DNA from: Caryophanales bacterium UBA6380
GTDB taxonomy: Bacteria; Bacillota_I; Bacilli_A; RFN20; CAG-826
NCBI GenBank assembly: GCA_002438785.1
Contig: DJQS01000008.1
Coordinates: 1-64,000, forward strand
Direction of reading: 5' to 3'
DNA: 64,000 nt
In this document: one piece after another, positions 27,478 to 36,789 of the stretch
Numbering within the stretch: position 1 is the stretch's first letter
Layout of the letters: each line of letters begins with the position of its first letter
Notes under the pieces: model-generated
Seen by the model: the letters and a program-made list of their open reading frames with translations, nothing else
What the model was told of the DNA's origin: nothing
Database searches by the model: none
Translations under genes and position numbers: made by a program

Positions 27478-28914
27478 ATGTCTTGTACAACTATTTTAGT
27501 AGGAAAAAAAGCAAGTTTTGATGGGTCAACAATGATTGCACGAAATGATGATTCACCTAGTGGCATTTTTCATGAAAAGAAAATGATTGTTGTTGAACCT
27601 AAAAATCAAAAGTTAAGGTATTCATCGAAACTGTCGACATTTAAAATTGAACTTCCTTCTAACCCATTACGTTATACTTTAATGCCTAATGTTAATAAAA
27701 AAGAAGGTATTTGGGGTGCTGCAGGAATAAATAGTATGAATGTAGGAATGACTGCTACTGAAACAATAACTTCTAATCCGCTTGTTTTAGGTGCTGATCC
27801 ATTATGCGTTGATTATAAAACCGGAAAAAATTATGGTATTGGTGAAGAAGATTTAGTATGTATTGTATTACCATACATTAAAAGTGCTAGAGAAGGTGTT
27901 TTAAGACTTGGATCATTAATTGAAAAATATGGAACATATGAAAGTAATGGCATCGCTTTTAATGATGAAAATGAAATTTGGTGGTTTGAATCAATAGGTG
28001 GACATCATTGGATTGCTAAAAAAGTACCAGATGATCGATATGTTGTTATGCCTAATCAATTTGGATTAGACAATTTTGATTTTGATGATGCTTATAATGA
28101 GGCTAATGAAAATTTATGCTCCAGAGATTTAATAGAATTTATTAAAAAATATCATCTTGATTTAAATTTATCTAATAATTTTAATCCACGCCTAGCTTTT
28201 GGTAGTCATGATGATTCTGATCATGTTTATAATACTCCTCGAGCATGGTTTATGCTTCGATATTTCAATCCTAATTCATACAAATGGGATGGTGAAAATG
28301 CTGATTATAAGCCAGAAAGTGATGATTTACCTTGGTCGATGATTCCAGAAAGAAAAATTACCATCGAAGACATTAAATATATTTTATCTAGCTATTATCA
28401 AGGAACTATTTTTAATCCATATCTTAAAGATGGTAAACATATATATCGACCAATTGGAATTAGTAGAACTAGTTTTATGGCTATACTTCAAATTCGACCT
28501 TATGTTAAGGATACTTTAAAAAGTATTGAATGGGTTTGCTTTGGATCTAATGCATTTAATGCAATTATACCGATTTACACTAATACTACTTTAATTCCTT
28601 CTTATTTAAACAATACTACTTTAGATGTAAACACCAATAATTTTTATTGGTGTTCAAGATTAATTGGCGTGTTAGCTGATTCTAATTTTAATTTAACTAG
28701 TATTTATATTGAAAGATATCAAGATAATGTCGCTAAGTATTCTCATGAACTAATTAATAAACATGATGATATTATTAATGATGTAAGTGATGTTAATAAA
28801 GCTAATTTAGAAATTTCAAATATGGTTAAAAAAGAAACAACGAAGACATTAAATAAATTAGTTTATGTAACTAGTATGAAAATGAAAAACGGATTCGCTA
28901 GAAGCGATAATTAA
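27478..28914 (+). CDS. C69-family dipeptidase
   Basis: N-terminal-nucleophile hydrolase of the PepD/dipeptidase A family. The protein starts MSCTTILVGKKAS, with Cys3 as expected nucleophile, followed by the conserved DGSTMIARNDD. The length (478) is usual. AAGGAG precedes the ATG. It should hydrolyse dipeptides in the cytoplasm, complementing the secreted protease at 6600. Confidence 0.9.
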   Translation: MSCTTILVGKKASFDGSTMIARNDDSPSGIFHEKKMIVVEPKNQKLRYSSKLSTFKIELPSNPLRYTLMPNVNKKEGIWGAAGINSMNVGMTATETITSNPLVLGADPLCVDYKTGKNYGIGEEDLVCIVLPYIKSAREGVLRLGSLIEKYGTYESNGIAFNDENEIWWFESIGGHHWIAKKVPDDRYVVMPNQFGLDNFDFDDAYNEANENLCSRDLIEFIKKYHLDLNLSNNFNPRLAFGSHDDSDHVYNTPRAWFMLRYFNPNSYKWDGENADYKPESDDLPWSMIPERKITIEDIKYILSSYYQGTIFNPYLKDGKHIYRPIGISRTSFMAILQIRPYVKDTLKSIEWVCFGSNAFNAIIPIYTNTTLIPSYLNNTTLDVNTNNFYWCSRLIGVLADSNFNLTSIYIERYQDNVAKYSHELINKHDDIINDVSDVNKANLEISNMVKKETTKTLNKLVYVTSMKMKNGFARSDN

Positions 28915-28915
28915 A

Positions 28916-29188
28916 ATGAAGGAAAACTTAAAGATTTATAATATATTAAAATTAATGAATGATGGATATTCTTTTATATCCTATGTAAATAATGAAGAAG
29001 TAACATTTTTTATAGATTCTGATAATGTAATTGCTATTTCTAATTATTATAGGCTAAAACTAAATAAAACTGATTTTATGAAACTATATAAAGACAATGA
29101 ATTCATGTTAAAAGAAGACATTGATAAAGTAAAGATGGATTTAAATAAAGATTTAGAATATTATTCAAAGATTCAAAAAAGACAGTGA
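28916..29188 (+). CDS. Small protein, unknown
   Basis: 90 residues, charged, no membrane segment and no motif I recognise. It starts two bases after the dipeptidase stop without a ribosome site and ends with TGA eight bases before the next gene, so it is probably translated by coupling. The reading frame has codon use like its neighbours. Confidence 0.6.
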   Translation: MKENLKIYNILKLMNDGYSFISYVNNEEVTFFIDSDNVIAISNYYRLKLNKTDFMKLYKDNEFMLKEDIDKVKMDLNKDLEYYSKIQKRQ

Positions 29189-29195
29189 GGCATAT

Positions 29196-30212
29196 ATGAA
29201 TATAGGGTTTATTGGAGCAAGTAAAATTTTAGAAACAGTTATACCAATTTTTAGTAAATTTCCAGATAAATTTACATTATATGGTATAAGTAGTAGGGAT
29301 AAAGAAAAAGCATTAGAATTTCAGAAAAAATATTCTATTTGCAAGGTTTTCGATTCATATGAAGACTTAGCAAAAGACGATAATATTGAATTAGTGTATG
29401 TTTCTACAGTAATTAGTAAACATTATGAAGATGTAAAATTATGTTTAAAAAATAATAAAAATGTTATTGTTGAAAAATCATTTACTAAATCTTATAAAGA
29501 AGCTAAGGAACTAATTGATTTAGCTAAGAAAAAGAACTTATATTTAGAAGAAGCCATATGGACAAGATTTATGCCTAGTAGAAATATAATTAATAAAATC
29601 ATTAATTCAAAATTAATTGGTGATGTATATTATATTGAAGCAAATCTTGGCTATAATATTTTTAATGTTGAAAGAATTAAAAATCCGTTATTAGGTGGAG
29701 GAGCATTACTTGATGTTGGTGTTTACCCATTGAATTTTATTGATATGTTTGCTAGAAGTGTCAATCAAACTAACGAAATAGTTAGCTTTAATGTTATGAG
29801 TAAGCTTACTAATTTAGGAGTAGATGAGACAATTTGTGGTAATATCATTTACCAAAATGGTATCATTGGTAATTTCTTTGCAACTATTAATAATCTTACT
29901 ACTCGAATAGGATATATTTATGGTAAAGATGGTATTATTAAAGTGACAAATATTAACAATCCTGAGTTAATTGAAGTTTATAAAAGAAATAATATTAAAA
30001 AGAATAAATTTGATTTGGTAAGTAAAATTAAAGTTAAAGAAGAAGTTAATGGCTATGAATATGAATTCTTAGAAGCGTTTGACTTAATTAATAAAAAAAG
30101 AATTGAATCGAATTCAATGCCATTAAATGATAGCTTAAGAATGATGAATTTAATGAATAATATGCTTAAAAAAATAAAATCTAAAGTTGTAGAAACTAAT
30201 AAAAAAAATTAG
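29196..30212 (+). CDS. Gfo/Idh/MocA-family oxidoreductase
   Basis: N-terminal Rossmann fold (MNIGFIGASKI; later VYVSTVISKHYEDVKLCLKNNKNVIVEKS), where the usual EKP reads EKS. The C-terminal substrate domain carries GGGALLDVGVYPLNF. It likely oxidises or reduces a sugar or cyclitol with NAD(P); substrate unknown. GTGAGG precedes the ATG. Confidence 0.87.
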   Translation: MNIGFIGASKILETVIPIFSKFPDKFTLYGISSRDKEKALEFQKKYSICKVFDSYEDLAKDDNIELVYVSTVISKHYEDVKLCLKNNKNVIVEKSFTKSYKEAKELIDLAKKKNLYLEEAIWTRFMPSRNIINKIINSKLIGDVYYIEANLGYNIFNVERIKNPLLGGGALLDVGVYPLNFIDMFARSVNQTNEIVSFNVMSKLTNLGVDETICGNIIYQNGIIGNFFATINNLTTRIGYIYGKDGIIKVTNINNPELIEVYKRNNIKKNKFDLVSKIKVKEEVNGYEYEFLEAFDLINKKRIESNSMPLNDSLRMMNLMNNMLKKIKSKVVETNKKN

Positions 30213-30223
30213 GATTAGTAGAT

Positions 30224-31291
30224 TTATTTAATAAATTTAAAGTTTTTAATTAAATAATTTAAGTTATCATTTAAAAGTAATTTACTTAATTCGTTATAAG
30301 ATGAAATAGTTTTATTTTTATAAGTTTTATAAAAATAATTCATTAATTGATCCTCTATTGTATCTATTTTATTATAATATTTTTCATTAAGACCTTCATA
30401 TTGTTCAATTAAAAAATTAATAAAAATTCTTCTTATTAAAGATAATAATGAATCATTTAACCAATAGGAGAAAGTGGCTTGAGGAAATTTATTTTCTAAT
30501 ATTTTAAATCTTAAATAAAATTCCAGTCCATCATTAGGATTATGATATAAATCTAAAAATAAAAAATCAAAATTAAATTTATCTATATCTTTTTTTATAA
30601 AAATTAAAGCATCCTCATTTATTATTTTTATTTTATTTTTATATTGAAATCTAGGCAAAATAAATTTACTAAAAATGTCAATTATATTTTTATCTTTTTC
30701 AACAATGTAAATGTTATTAACATTTTCTTTTAAAGAAATCATAAATTGATAATATCCTAAACCTAGACCAAAAGTTAATACATTACCTTTAGCAGATGCA
30801 ATTTGCTTACTCATCGTATTAATTTCATTTGGAGTAATAAGCATCCAAATTTCATTTTTGTATGATAATGTTAAATATTGAAATTCATTATTAAAATAAC
30901 TTAAGTTAGTAATTTCTTTATAATTATCCTTTATTTCAATATCATCGCTTATAAATATTTCATAGGGCTTATATTTTTTAAATTCAAGTTTATAATCATC
31001 TTTAATAAAACTAATATTTTTAAAAGCTTTTACATAATCATTATCTAAAAATGAATTTAGATTAAGTTCTTTTAGATGAGTCTGATCTAAATAAACATTA
31101 ATTTCTTCACTTTCATTAAGATATTTTTTTATATTAATTTTTAATGAATTATTAATATTTTGCTTATTAAAATACATATCCTTATTAGATATAATCAAGT
31201 TATTTATTTCTGCATTAAACTTATTTTTTTCAATCTGTTCAACTAGTTTTTCAAATCTTTTAAAATCATTTTTATTTAAATCAATGAGCAT
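30224..31291 (-). CDS. SAM-methyltransferase-like protein
   Basis: An N-terminal part of about 165 residues without recognised motif is followed by a Rossmann-like segment (GNVLTFGLGLGYYQFM, then IYIVEKD, then FDFLFLDLYH) like spermidine-synthase or class I methyltransferases. Substrate unknown. There is no ribosome site. The promoter TTGACC-17-TAAGAT ends six bases before the ATG. This promoter overlaps that of the divergent tRNA-Ala. Confidence 0.65.
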   Translation of the reverse strand: MLIDLNKNDFKRFEKLVEQIEKNKFNAEINNLIISNKDMYFNKQNINNSLKINIKKYLNESEEINVYLDQTHLKELNLNSFLDNDYVKAFKNISFIKDDYKLEFKKYKPYEIFISDDIEIKDNYKEITNLSYFNNEFQYLTLSYKNEIWMLITPNEINTMSKQIASAKGNVLTFGLGLGYYQFMISLKENVNNIYIVEKDKNIIDIFSKFILPRFQYKNKIKIINEDALIFIKKDIDKFNFDFLFLDLYHNPNDGLEFYLRFKILENKFPQATFSYWLNDSLLSLIRRIFINFLIEQYEGLNEKYYNKIDTIEDQLMNYFYKTYKNKTISSYNELSKLLLNDNLNYLIKNFKFIK

Positions 31292-31297
31292 GAAATT

Positions 31298-31326
31298 ATC
31301 TTAACAATCTATTGACAAATGGTCAA
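31298..31326 (-). promoter_or_regulatory. Leaderless-type promoter of the methyltransferase-like gene
   Basis: Minus strand TTGACC (31326-31321), 17 bases, TAAGAT (31303-31298), then six bases to the ATG. The -35 box lies inside the spacer of the tRNA-Ala promoter. Confidence 0.65.
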
Positions 31327-31340
31327 TATTTTAGCAAAAT
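31312..31340 (+). promoter_or_regulatory. Promoter of tRNA-Ala (GGC)
   Basis: Consensus TTGACA (31312-31317), 17 bases, CAAAAT (31335-31340), with the start expected just before the tRNA. TTGACAAATGGTCAA (31312-31326) is a dyad giving a -35 box in each direction. Confidence 0.6.
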
Positions 31341-31351
31341 AATATGGCGTT

Positions 31352-31427
31352 GGGTCTTTAGCTCAGCTGGGAGAGCGCTTCCATGGCATGGAAGAGGTCA
31401 CCGGTTCGATCCCGGCAAGATCCACCA
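31352..31427 (+). tRNA. tRNA-Ala (GGC)
   Basis: Acceptor GGGTCTT/AAGATCC with the G3:U70 identity pair, encoded CCA; anticodon loop ATGGCAT gives GGC. Confidence 0.92.
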
Positions 31428-31443
31428 AATTTTAATTAATTAA

Positions 31444-31483
31444 GGGCTTGATTGATATGAAACATCGATTAAGTCTTTTTATT
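31444..31483 (+). terminator. Terminator of tRNA-Ala (GGC)
   Basis: GGGCTTGATTGAT pairs along its whole length with ATCGATTAAGTCT when G-U pairs are allowed; TTTTT follows. Confidence 0.8.
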
Positions 31484-31592
31484 TTCGCATTTATGAAAAT
31501 AAATGAAAAAATTTCATAGTTTAATTCATTTGATTTTCTCTTTTTAATCTATGATTAAATATTTTATAATTAATAGGAAAAGAGGTAAAAAT

Positions 31593-32739
31593 ATGTCGTC
31601 AAAAAGATTTATGTTAAATGAAACTTCTTATCATGGTCATGGAGCTATTTCAAATATTGTTCCAGAAATTGAAAACCGTGGTTTTAAGAAGGTATTAGTT
31701 TGTAGTGATCCTGATTTAGTTAAGTTTGGAGTTACTAAAAAGGTTACTGATTTATTAGATAAAGCTAATATTAAATATACTTTATATACTAATATTAAGC
31801 CAAATCCTACTATTGAAAACGTTACAAGTGGTGTAAAAGCTTGTAAAGAATTTAATGCTGATTGTATAGTTGCTATTGGTGGTGGTTCATCTATGGATAC
31901 TGCTAAAGCTATTGGTATTATTATAACTAATCCTGAATTTAGTGATGTTAGATCTTTAGAAGGAGTTGCTCCAACAAAAAAACCATGTTTACCAATTATT
32001 GCTGTTGCAACAACTGCAGGTACTGCAGCAGAAGTTACGATCAATTATGTTATTACTGATGTTGAAAAGAAAAAGGAAATTTGTTTGCGTTGATCCACAT
32101 GACATGCCTATTGTTGCTATTGTTGATCCAGATATGATGAGTTCAATGCCTAAAGGTTTAACCGCTTCTACTGGAATGGATGCATTAACTCATGCAATTG
32201 AAGGTTATATTACTAAAGGTGCATGGGAAATGTCTGATATGTTCCATATAAAAGCTATTGAATTGATTTCTAAAAATCTTAGAAAAGCTGTTGCTAATGA
32301 TCCTGATGGAAGAGAAGGAATGGCTTTAGGCCAATATATTGCTGGTATGGGATTTTCTAATGTTGGTTTAGGTATTGATCATGCTATGGCTCATACTTTA
32401 AGTGCTTATTATGATATTCCTCATGGTGTTGCTTGTGCAATGTTATTACCAATTGCTATGGAATTTAATAAGGAAGCTACTGGTAGTAAATATAAAGATA
32501 TAGCTATTGCTATGGGTGTTGATGTTTCTAATATGAATCAGGAAGAATATCGACAAGCTGCAATCGATGCTGTTAAAAAATTATCAATAGATGTTGGCAT
32601 TCCAACTAAATGCGAAAAGATTTTACAAAAAGATCTCGATTCATTAGCTAGCGATGCTCTTAAAGATGTTTGTTACCCAGGTAATCCAAAAGAAGCTAGT
32701 AAAGAAGAAGTTATTGCGTTATTTTCTAAATTAATGTAA
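31593..32739 (+). pseudogene. Iron-containing alcohol dehydrogenase, frameshifted
   Basis: Two overlapping frames together make one full-length group III alcohol dehydrogenase (lactaldehyde reductase/FucO type). The first part (from ATG 31593, AGAGG upstream) has the GGGSSMDTAKAIG nucleotide motif. The second has the metal-binding AHTLSAYYDIPHG. They join at 32070-32074, a run of five A where four would restore the usual EKKRKFVCVDP. One extra base thus ends the first frame at 32093. Either a real inactivating mutation or a base-calling error. Everything else in both halves looks intact. Confidence 0.85.
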
Positions 32740-32760
32740 ATATAAAAAATTAAAAATGTA

Positions 32761-32791
32761 AAAGCACTTTTAAAAAAGAGTGCTTTTTTTG
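32761..32791 (+). terminator. Terminator of the alcohol dehydrogenase
   Basis: AAAGCACT / AGTGCTTT followed by TTTTT. Confidence 0.87.
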
Positions 32792-32879
32792 TTAAAATCC
32801 TTTAGATCTCAGCTTTTTTATTAAAATTTAATAAATTATTTTGTTATAAAAAATAATAGTAATAATAAGAATCTAAATT

Positions 32880-32885
32880 TATAAT
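32880..32885 (+). promoter_or_regulatory. Leaderless-type -10 box of first RDD gene
   Basis: TATAAT, then six bases, then the ATG of the RDD gene; no Shine-Dalgarno. No good -35 is seen. Confidence 0.5.
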
Positions 32886-32891
32886 ATTCAT

Positions 32892-33965
32892 ATGATATTT
32901 AAAAACTTATTTAAAACTCATAAAAAAGAGAAAGTATCTAAAATTGAAGCGCCAAAAAATGGTATTAGGTTTGCTTCAGCTACAACAGACTTTATTTTTT
33001 ATATTGTAATCTTTTTAATTTTATATATATTTGGCGGAAATGGATTTGTAAATACTATTACAGATTATGATAATAATCAAAAAATTATGAATTCATATGT
33101 TTATAGTTCATCTTTAGGAAATTTTCAAAATGGTAAATTTATAGAGATTAAAGATGATACTAATTCTATTGATAATTATCTAAATAGTCTTGAATATTAT
33201 TATTTAAATTGGAAGACTGGAGTCTATAATAATTTAATCGATAAAAATAATAATTTATATATCGAGAATCCAAATACAATTAATTATTTAATTGAATTTA
33301 ATAATAAAGAAATAGATTATAGATATTATTGGTTTAATGTGAATGTATTAAAATTAGAAGATACTTTAAATTTATATGATTCAAAAGAGGTTAAAGATTT
33401 TTTTATTTATCAAAATGATAAAAATCAAATTGCGGTAAAAAATCCAAAATATTTTGATGATAACGGGAAGATATATTTACAATTTCAAGAAGATATTACT
33501 TCATTTTTTAAAAAAGAATATTCAAAAGCAAGTCTAGATTTATCTAATTCATCTTTTTATCAGAATGTACAAAAACAAAATGAAGTAGCTGAAAAAATTG
33601 AATATATTGTTTTTTTACTTACCCCCTTATTAATTATCTATATTATCCCTGGATTAATATTTACTGAACGAAAAACTTTTTCTAGAATAATTTATAAAAT
33701 AGGTTTAATAAATATGGAAGGTAAAGATCTTAGTAGATTTTCTTATTTATTAAGGTTTGTTCCTTTTTTAATGATTTTATTATTAAATTATTTTTTAAAT
33801 TCTTTAATTATTTTTATTATATTATTAACGTTGCTATTTATTTTTAATCTTTGTTTATCTTTATTTAGTCCTAATAGAAAAGGAATATTTGATTATATAT
33901 CAAATTCTTTATATATTGATGATCGTAAAATAAGTTTTATTAAATATGAAAAAGAAGACAAATGA
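32892..33965 (+). CDS. RDD-like membrane protein (copy 1)
   Basis: An N-terminal membrane helix, a long polar Asn/Tyr-rich insertion (about residues 55-225), then a membrane cluster with ERKTFSRIIYKIGLIN. This is the layout of RDD proteins with a large loop. The defining R-D pair is weakly kept (GIRFASATTDF). The next gene has the same layout and overlaps by 20 bases. RDD proteins are sometimes ion antiporters; no function can be assigned here. Confidence 0.6.
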   Translation: MIFKNLFKTHKKEKVSKIEAPKNGIRFASATTDFIFYIVIFLILYIFGGNGFVNTITDYDNNQKIMNSYVYSSSLGNFQNGKFIEIKDDTNSIDNYLNSLEYYYLNWKTGVYNNLIDKNNNLYIENPNTINYLIEFNNKEIDYRYYWFNVNVLKLEDTLNLYDSKEVKDFFIYQNDKNQIAVKNPKYFDDNGKIYLQFQEDITSFFKKEYSKASLDLSNSSFYQNVQKQNEVAEKIEYIVFLLTPLLIIYIIPGLIFTERKTFSRIIYKIGLINMEGKDLSRFSYLLRFVPFLMILLLNYFLNSLIIFIILLTLLFIFNLCLSLFSPNRKGIFDYISNSLYIDDRKISFIKYEKEDK

Positions 33966-35049
33966 TTTAACCTTTAATTATTCGATGATTGATAAAGATT
34001 ATTCGAAAGGATATTTAGCTTTAGCTCCTATATGGAAAAGAGCTTTAGCAGGATTAGTTGATTTTTTATTATTTATATTTATTACAACTAGTTTTTATTT
34101 TGGGTTTAAAGAAATTTTTTTAACATCTAGTAATGTTAAAAAAATTAATAATGAATTTAGTAATGTAATGAAAGAATCAGGGCTTTTTAAAGAAGAAAAT
34201 AATGAATTTTCTCTTTTTGAAAGTAATAATTATTTAGATTATCAAGATATTGTCTTTAAATTTTATTCTTCAAATTTAAATAATATTGATAATAAAGAAA
34301 CAGTAAAAGATGTATACTGGTTTAATGTTTACTTATTAGGTCAAGATGATGAATTGAATAAATTTGATGACGAAAATAATAAGCGATATAAATTTGTTTT
34401 AAATAATGGAAAAAAATATTTTGAATATTCAATTTCTAAAAGTGGGGAAAAAGAATATGATAAGTTTGCAACTATTAAAAAAGATCTTTATATTGACAAT
34501 GAATTACCCAAAGATACATATAATAAGATTTTAAATTATTATTATAATTTAGATTCTAATTGTGTATATGCTATAGCTTGTAATGATTTATATTCTACAA
34601 ATGTTTACCAAACATTAAGAACATCATATAGTCGTTATTATTTTAATTACCCGCTTTATGTTTCTTTACCACTTTCTTATTTTATAATTTATGTTTTACC
34701 TATCTTAATTTTTAAAAATGGAGAGACTTTTGCAAAGAAAATGTTTAATTTATGCCTAGTTGATATAAATGGATATAGCTCAAATAAATTTAAAAATATA
34801 TTTAGAATGCTCATTCCTATTTTATTTATTTTAATAATTTTTATATTTAACCCAATGTTTGCTTTAATATTATTTTTATTAATGGTTTTTATTTCTTTTT
34901 TATTAATGATATTTAACACTATGCATAAATCGCTATTTGATTTTTGTGGATTAACACTATGCATTGACAATAAAGAATCTATTTGGTTTAAAAGTAAATA
35001 TGAACAACTTCAGTATGAAGAAAATATGAAGAAAATAAAGAAATTGTAA
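33946..35049 (+). CDS. RDD family membrane protein (copy 2)
   Basis: Clear RDD N-terminus (WKRALAGLVDFLLF), a long polar loop, and the second conserved block GETFAKKMFNLCLVDINGYS followed by more helices. Paralogue of the preceding gene, translated from a start inside it. The large extracytoplasmic-looking loop (about residues 60-230) is unusual for the family. Confidence 0.75.
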   Translation: MKKKTNDLTFNYSMIDKDYSKGYLALAPIWKRALAGLVDFLLFIFITTSFYFGFKEIFLTSSNVKKINNEFSNVMKESGLFKEENNEFSLFESNNYLDYQDIVFKFYSSNLNNIDNKETVKDVYWFNVYLLGQDDELNKFDDENNKRYKFVLNNGKKYFEYSISKSGEKEYDKFATIKKDLYIDNELPKDTYNKILNYYYNLDSNCVYAIACNDLYSTNVYQTLRTSYSRYYFNYPLYVSLPLSYFIIYVLPILIFKNGETFAKKMFNLCLVDINGYSSNKFKNIFRMLIPILFILIIFIFNPMFALILFLLMVFISFLLMIFNTMHKSLFDFCGLTLCIDNKESIWFKSKYEQLQYEENMKKIKKL

Positions 35050-35130
35050 AACACATTTGTATTATATTTTTATCTAACATTTTAATGCTACTTTATGTTA
35101 TTATATAAGGCTATTTTGGGGGAATGATGG

Positions 35131-36771
35131 ATGGAAGTCAAAATTCAAGGTCTTACAAAAAAATTCTATAGTAAGAAAAATCAAGAGACAATTGCAGTAA
35201 ATAATATGACGTTTACAATTCCTGATGGTAAACTTGCTGGATTGCTTGGTCCTAGTGGTTGCGGTAAATCAACAACTTTGTATATGATTGCTGGTTTACA
35301 TAAGCCAACTGATGGTAAGATTTATTTTGGAGATGAAGATGTTACTAATATTCCTCCAGAAAATAGAGGAATTGGATTAGTATTTCAAAACTACGCATTA
35401 TATCCTCATTTATCTGTTAGACAAAATATACAGTTTCCACTAGACAATGTAAAAATTAATTACGTTAGTGGAAAAGGTATTGATAATAAAAAAATCAAAG
35501 AAATTGATAAAGAAATTAATAAAGTTACAAAGGAAATCGAATCTTTTAGTAAAAAGAAAGAACATCTTTTTAAATTAAATGAAGAATTAAAAGCTAAAAA
35601 GGATGAATTTGCTACTTTAAATGAGGAAGAACAAGTAAATTCTAAACTTATTAAGGAAATAGCTAAACAAGAAGAAGCAATTTATGCTATTCATATTGAT
35701 GAGAACGCTTTAAATGAATTAAATGATAAATTAAATAATTTAAATAAAGAATTAGATTATTATAAAAATACTGAAGTTGATTTGTATAAGACTAGAAAAT
35801 TAACTAAAGATGAAAAAAACGAAATCGTTTTAAGAATGGCTAAGTTAGTCGATATTGAAAAATATCTTGAAAGAAAGCCAAAAGAACTTAGTGGTGGACA
35901 ACAACAACGTGTTGCTATTGCTAGAGCCTTAGCTAAAAAGCCACAAGTCCTTTTACTTGATGAACCTCTAAGTAATCTTGATGCTAGACTTAGACTTCAA
36001 ACTCGTGAAGAAATTAAACGTATTCAAAAAGAAACTAAAATTACTACAATTTTCGTTACTCATGATCAAGAAGAGGCTATGTCTATTAGTGATTTTATAG
36101 TTGTAATGAAAGAAGGAGTTATTCAACAAATTGGTGAACCTCAAGCAGTTTATGATGAACCAGCTAATTTATTTGTTGCTAAATTCTTAGGGTCTCCTGC
36201 TATTAATATTTTTGATGGAGAAATAAAAAATGGAAAACTTTATATTGGTGAAAAAGAAATCGATAGCGATTCTGTTTATAAAGTTGAATACCATGGCCTA
36301 GAAGATTATACAGTTATTGAACCAGTTGATGATTCAAAAGTAAAAGAAACTACTAAATTAATAAGTGAAAAAGAAGACTTAATAAATAAAGCTACTGGTG
36401 AAGATAAAATAAAACTTGAAGAAGAAGTTAACAAATTAAAAGAAAGATTAGAGACTGAAAAATCTAAACTTCAATATCATGAAGTTACAAAACAAAAAGA
36501 AGTTAATAAAACTGATCGTAAAGTATTTATTGGTGTTAGACCTGAATGTTTTAAATTAAATTCTAGAGGAAAAATCAATGTAAATGTTGATATAGTTGAA
36601 CATATTGGCCGAGATATTTCCGTTATAGGAAAAATTGAAGGTCAACCAAAATCACATTTAAAAATTATCATCCCTAGTGAAGAAAGATCTAAGATTGTTG
36701 GAAATGATAAAGCAACATTTTCTTTAAAGAAATTTTATGTCTTTAACGAAGATGGAACACGTGTGAAATAA
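35131..36771 (+). CDS. ugpC: ABC importer ATPase, UgpC/MsmK type, with coiled-coil insertions
   Basis: Nucleotide-binding subunit of an importer. Walker A GPSGCGKST at 40-48, Q-loop Gln86, signature LSGGQ at 253-257, Walker B LLLDEP, H-loop VTHDQEE, C-terminal TOBE/MOI-type domain ending in GVRPE. In normal MsmK/MalK the signature lies near residue 135. Here about 115 extra residues, Lys/Glu/Leu-rich and coiled-coil-like, sit between Q-loop and signature. A second coiled-coil-like stretch (about 408-455) interrupts the regulatory domain. The ATG at 35131 has GGGGGA upstream. First gene of the nuclease-ABC operon. Confidence 0.9.
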   Translation: MEVKIQGLTKKFYSKKNQETIAVNNMTFTIPDGKLAGLLGPSGCGKSTTLYMIAGLHKPTDGKIYFGDEDVTNIPPENRGIGLVFQNYALYPHLSVRQNIQFPLDNVKINYVSGKGIDNKKIKEIDKEINKVTKEIESFSKKKEHLFKLNEELKAKKDEFATLNEEEQVNSKLIKEIAKQEEAIYAIHIDENALNELNDKLNNLNKELDYYKNTEVDLYKTRKLTKDEKNEIVLRMAKLVDIEKYLERKPKELSGGQQQRVAIARALAKKPQVLLLDEPLSNLDARLRLQTREEIKRIQKETKITTIFVTHDQEEAMSISDFIVVMKEGVIQQIGEPQAVYDEPANLFVAKFLGSPAINIFDGEIKNGKLYIGEKEIDSDSVYKVEYHGLEDYTVIEPVDDSKVKETTKLISEKEDLINKATGEDKIKLEEEVNKLKERLETEKSKLQYHEVTKQKEVNKTDRKVFIGVRPECFKLNSRGKINVNVDIVEHIGRDISVIGKIEGQPKSHLKIIIPSEERSKIVGNDKATFSLKKFYVFNEDGTRVK

Positions 36772-36789
36772 AATAAAGTTGGTAAATTT

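Noticed and set aside
32065..32080. Programmed -1 frameshift at the A-rich word in the alcohol dehydrogenase
   Set aside because: Continuing the enzyme needs a +1 shift; a -1 slip at A-AAA-AAG leads into the wrong frame. An extra base is the simpler reading.
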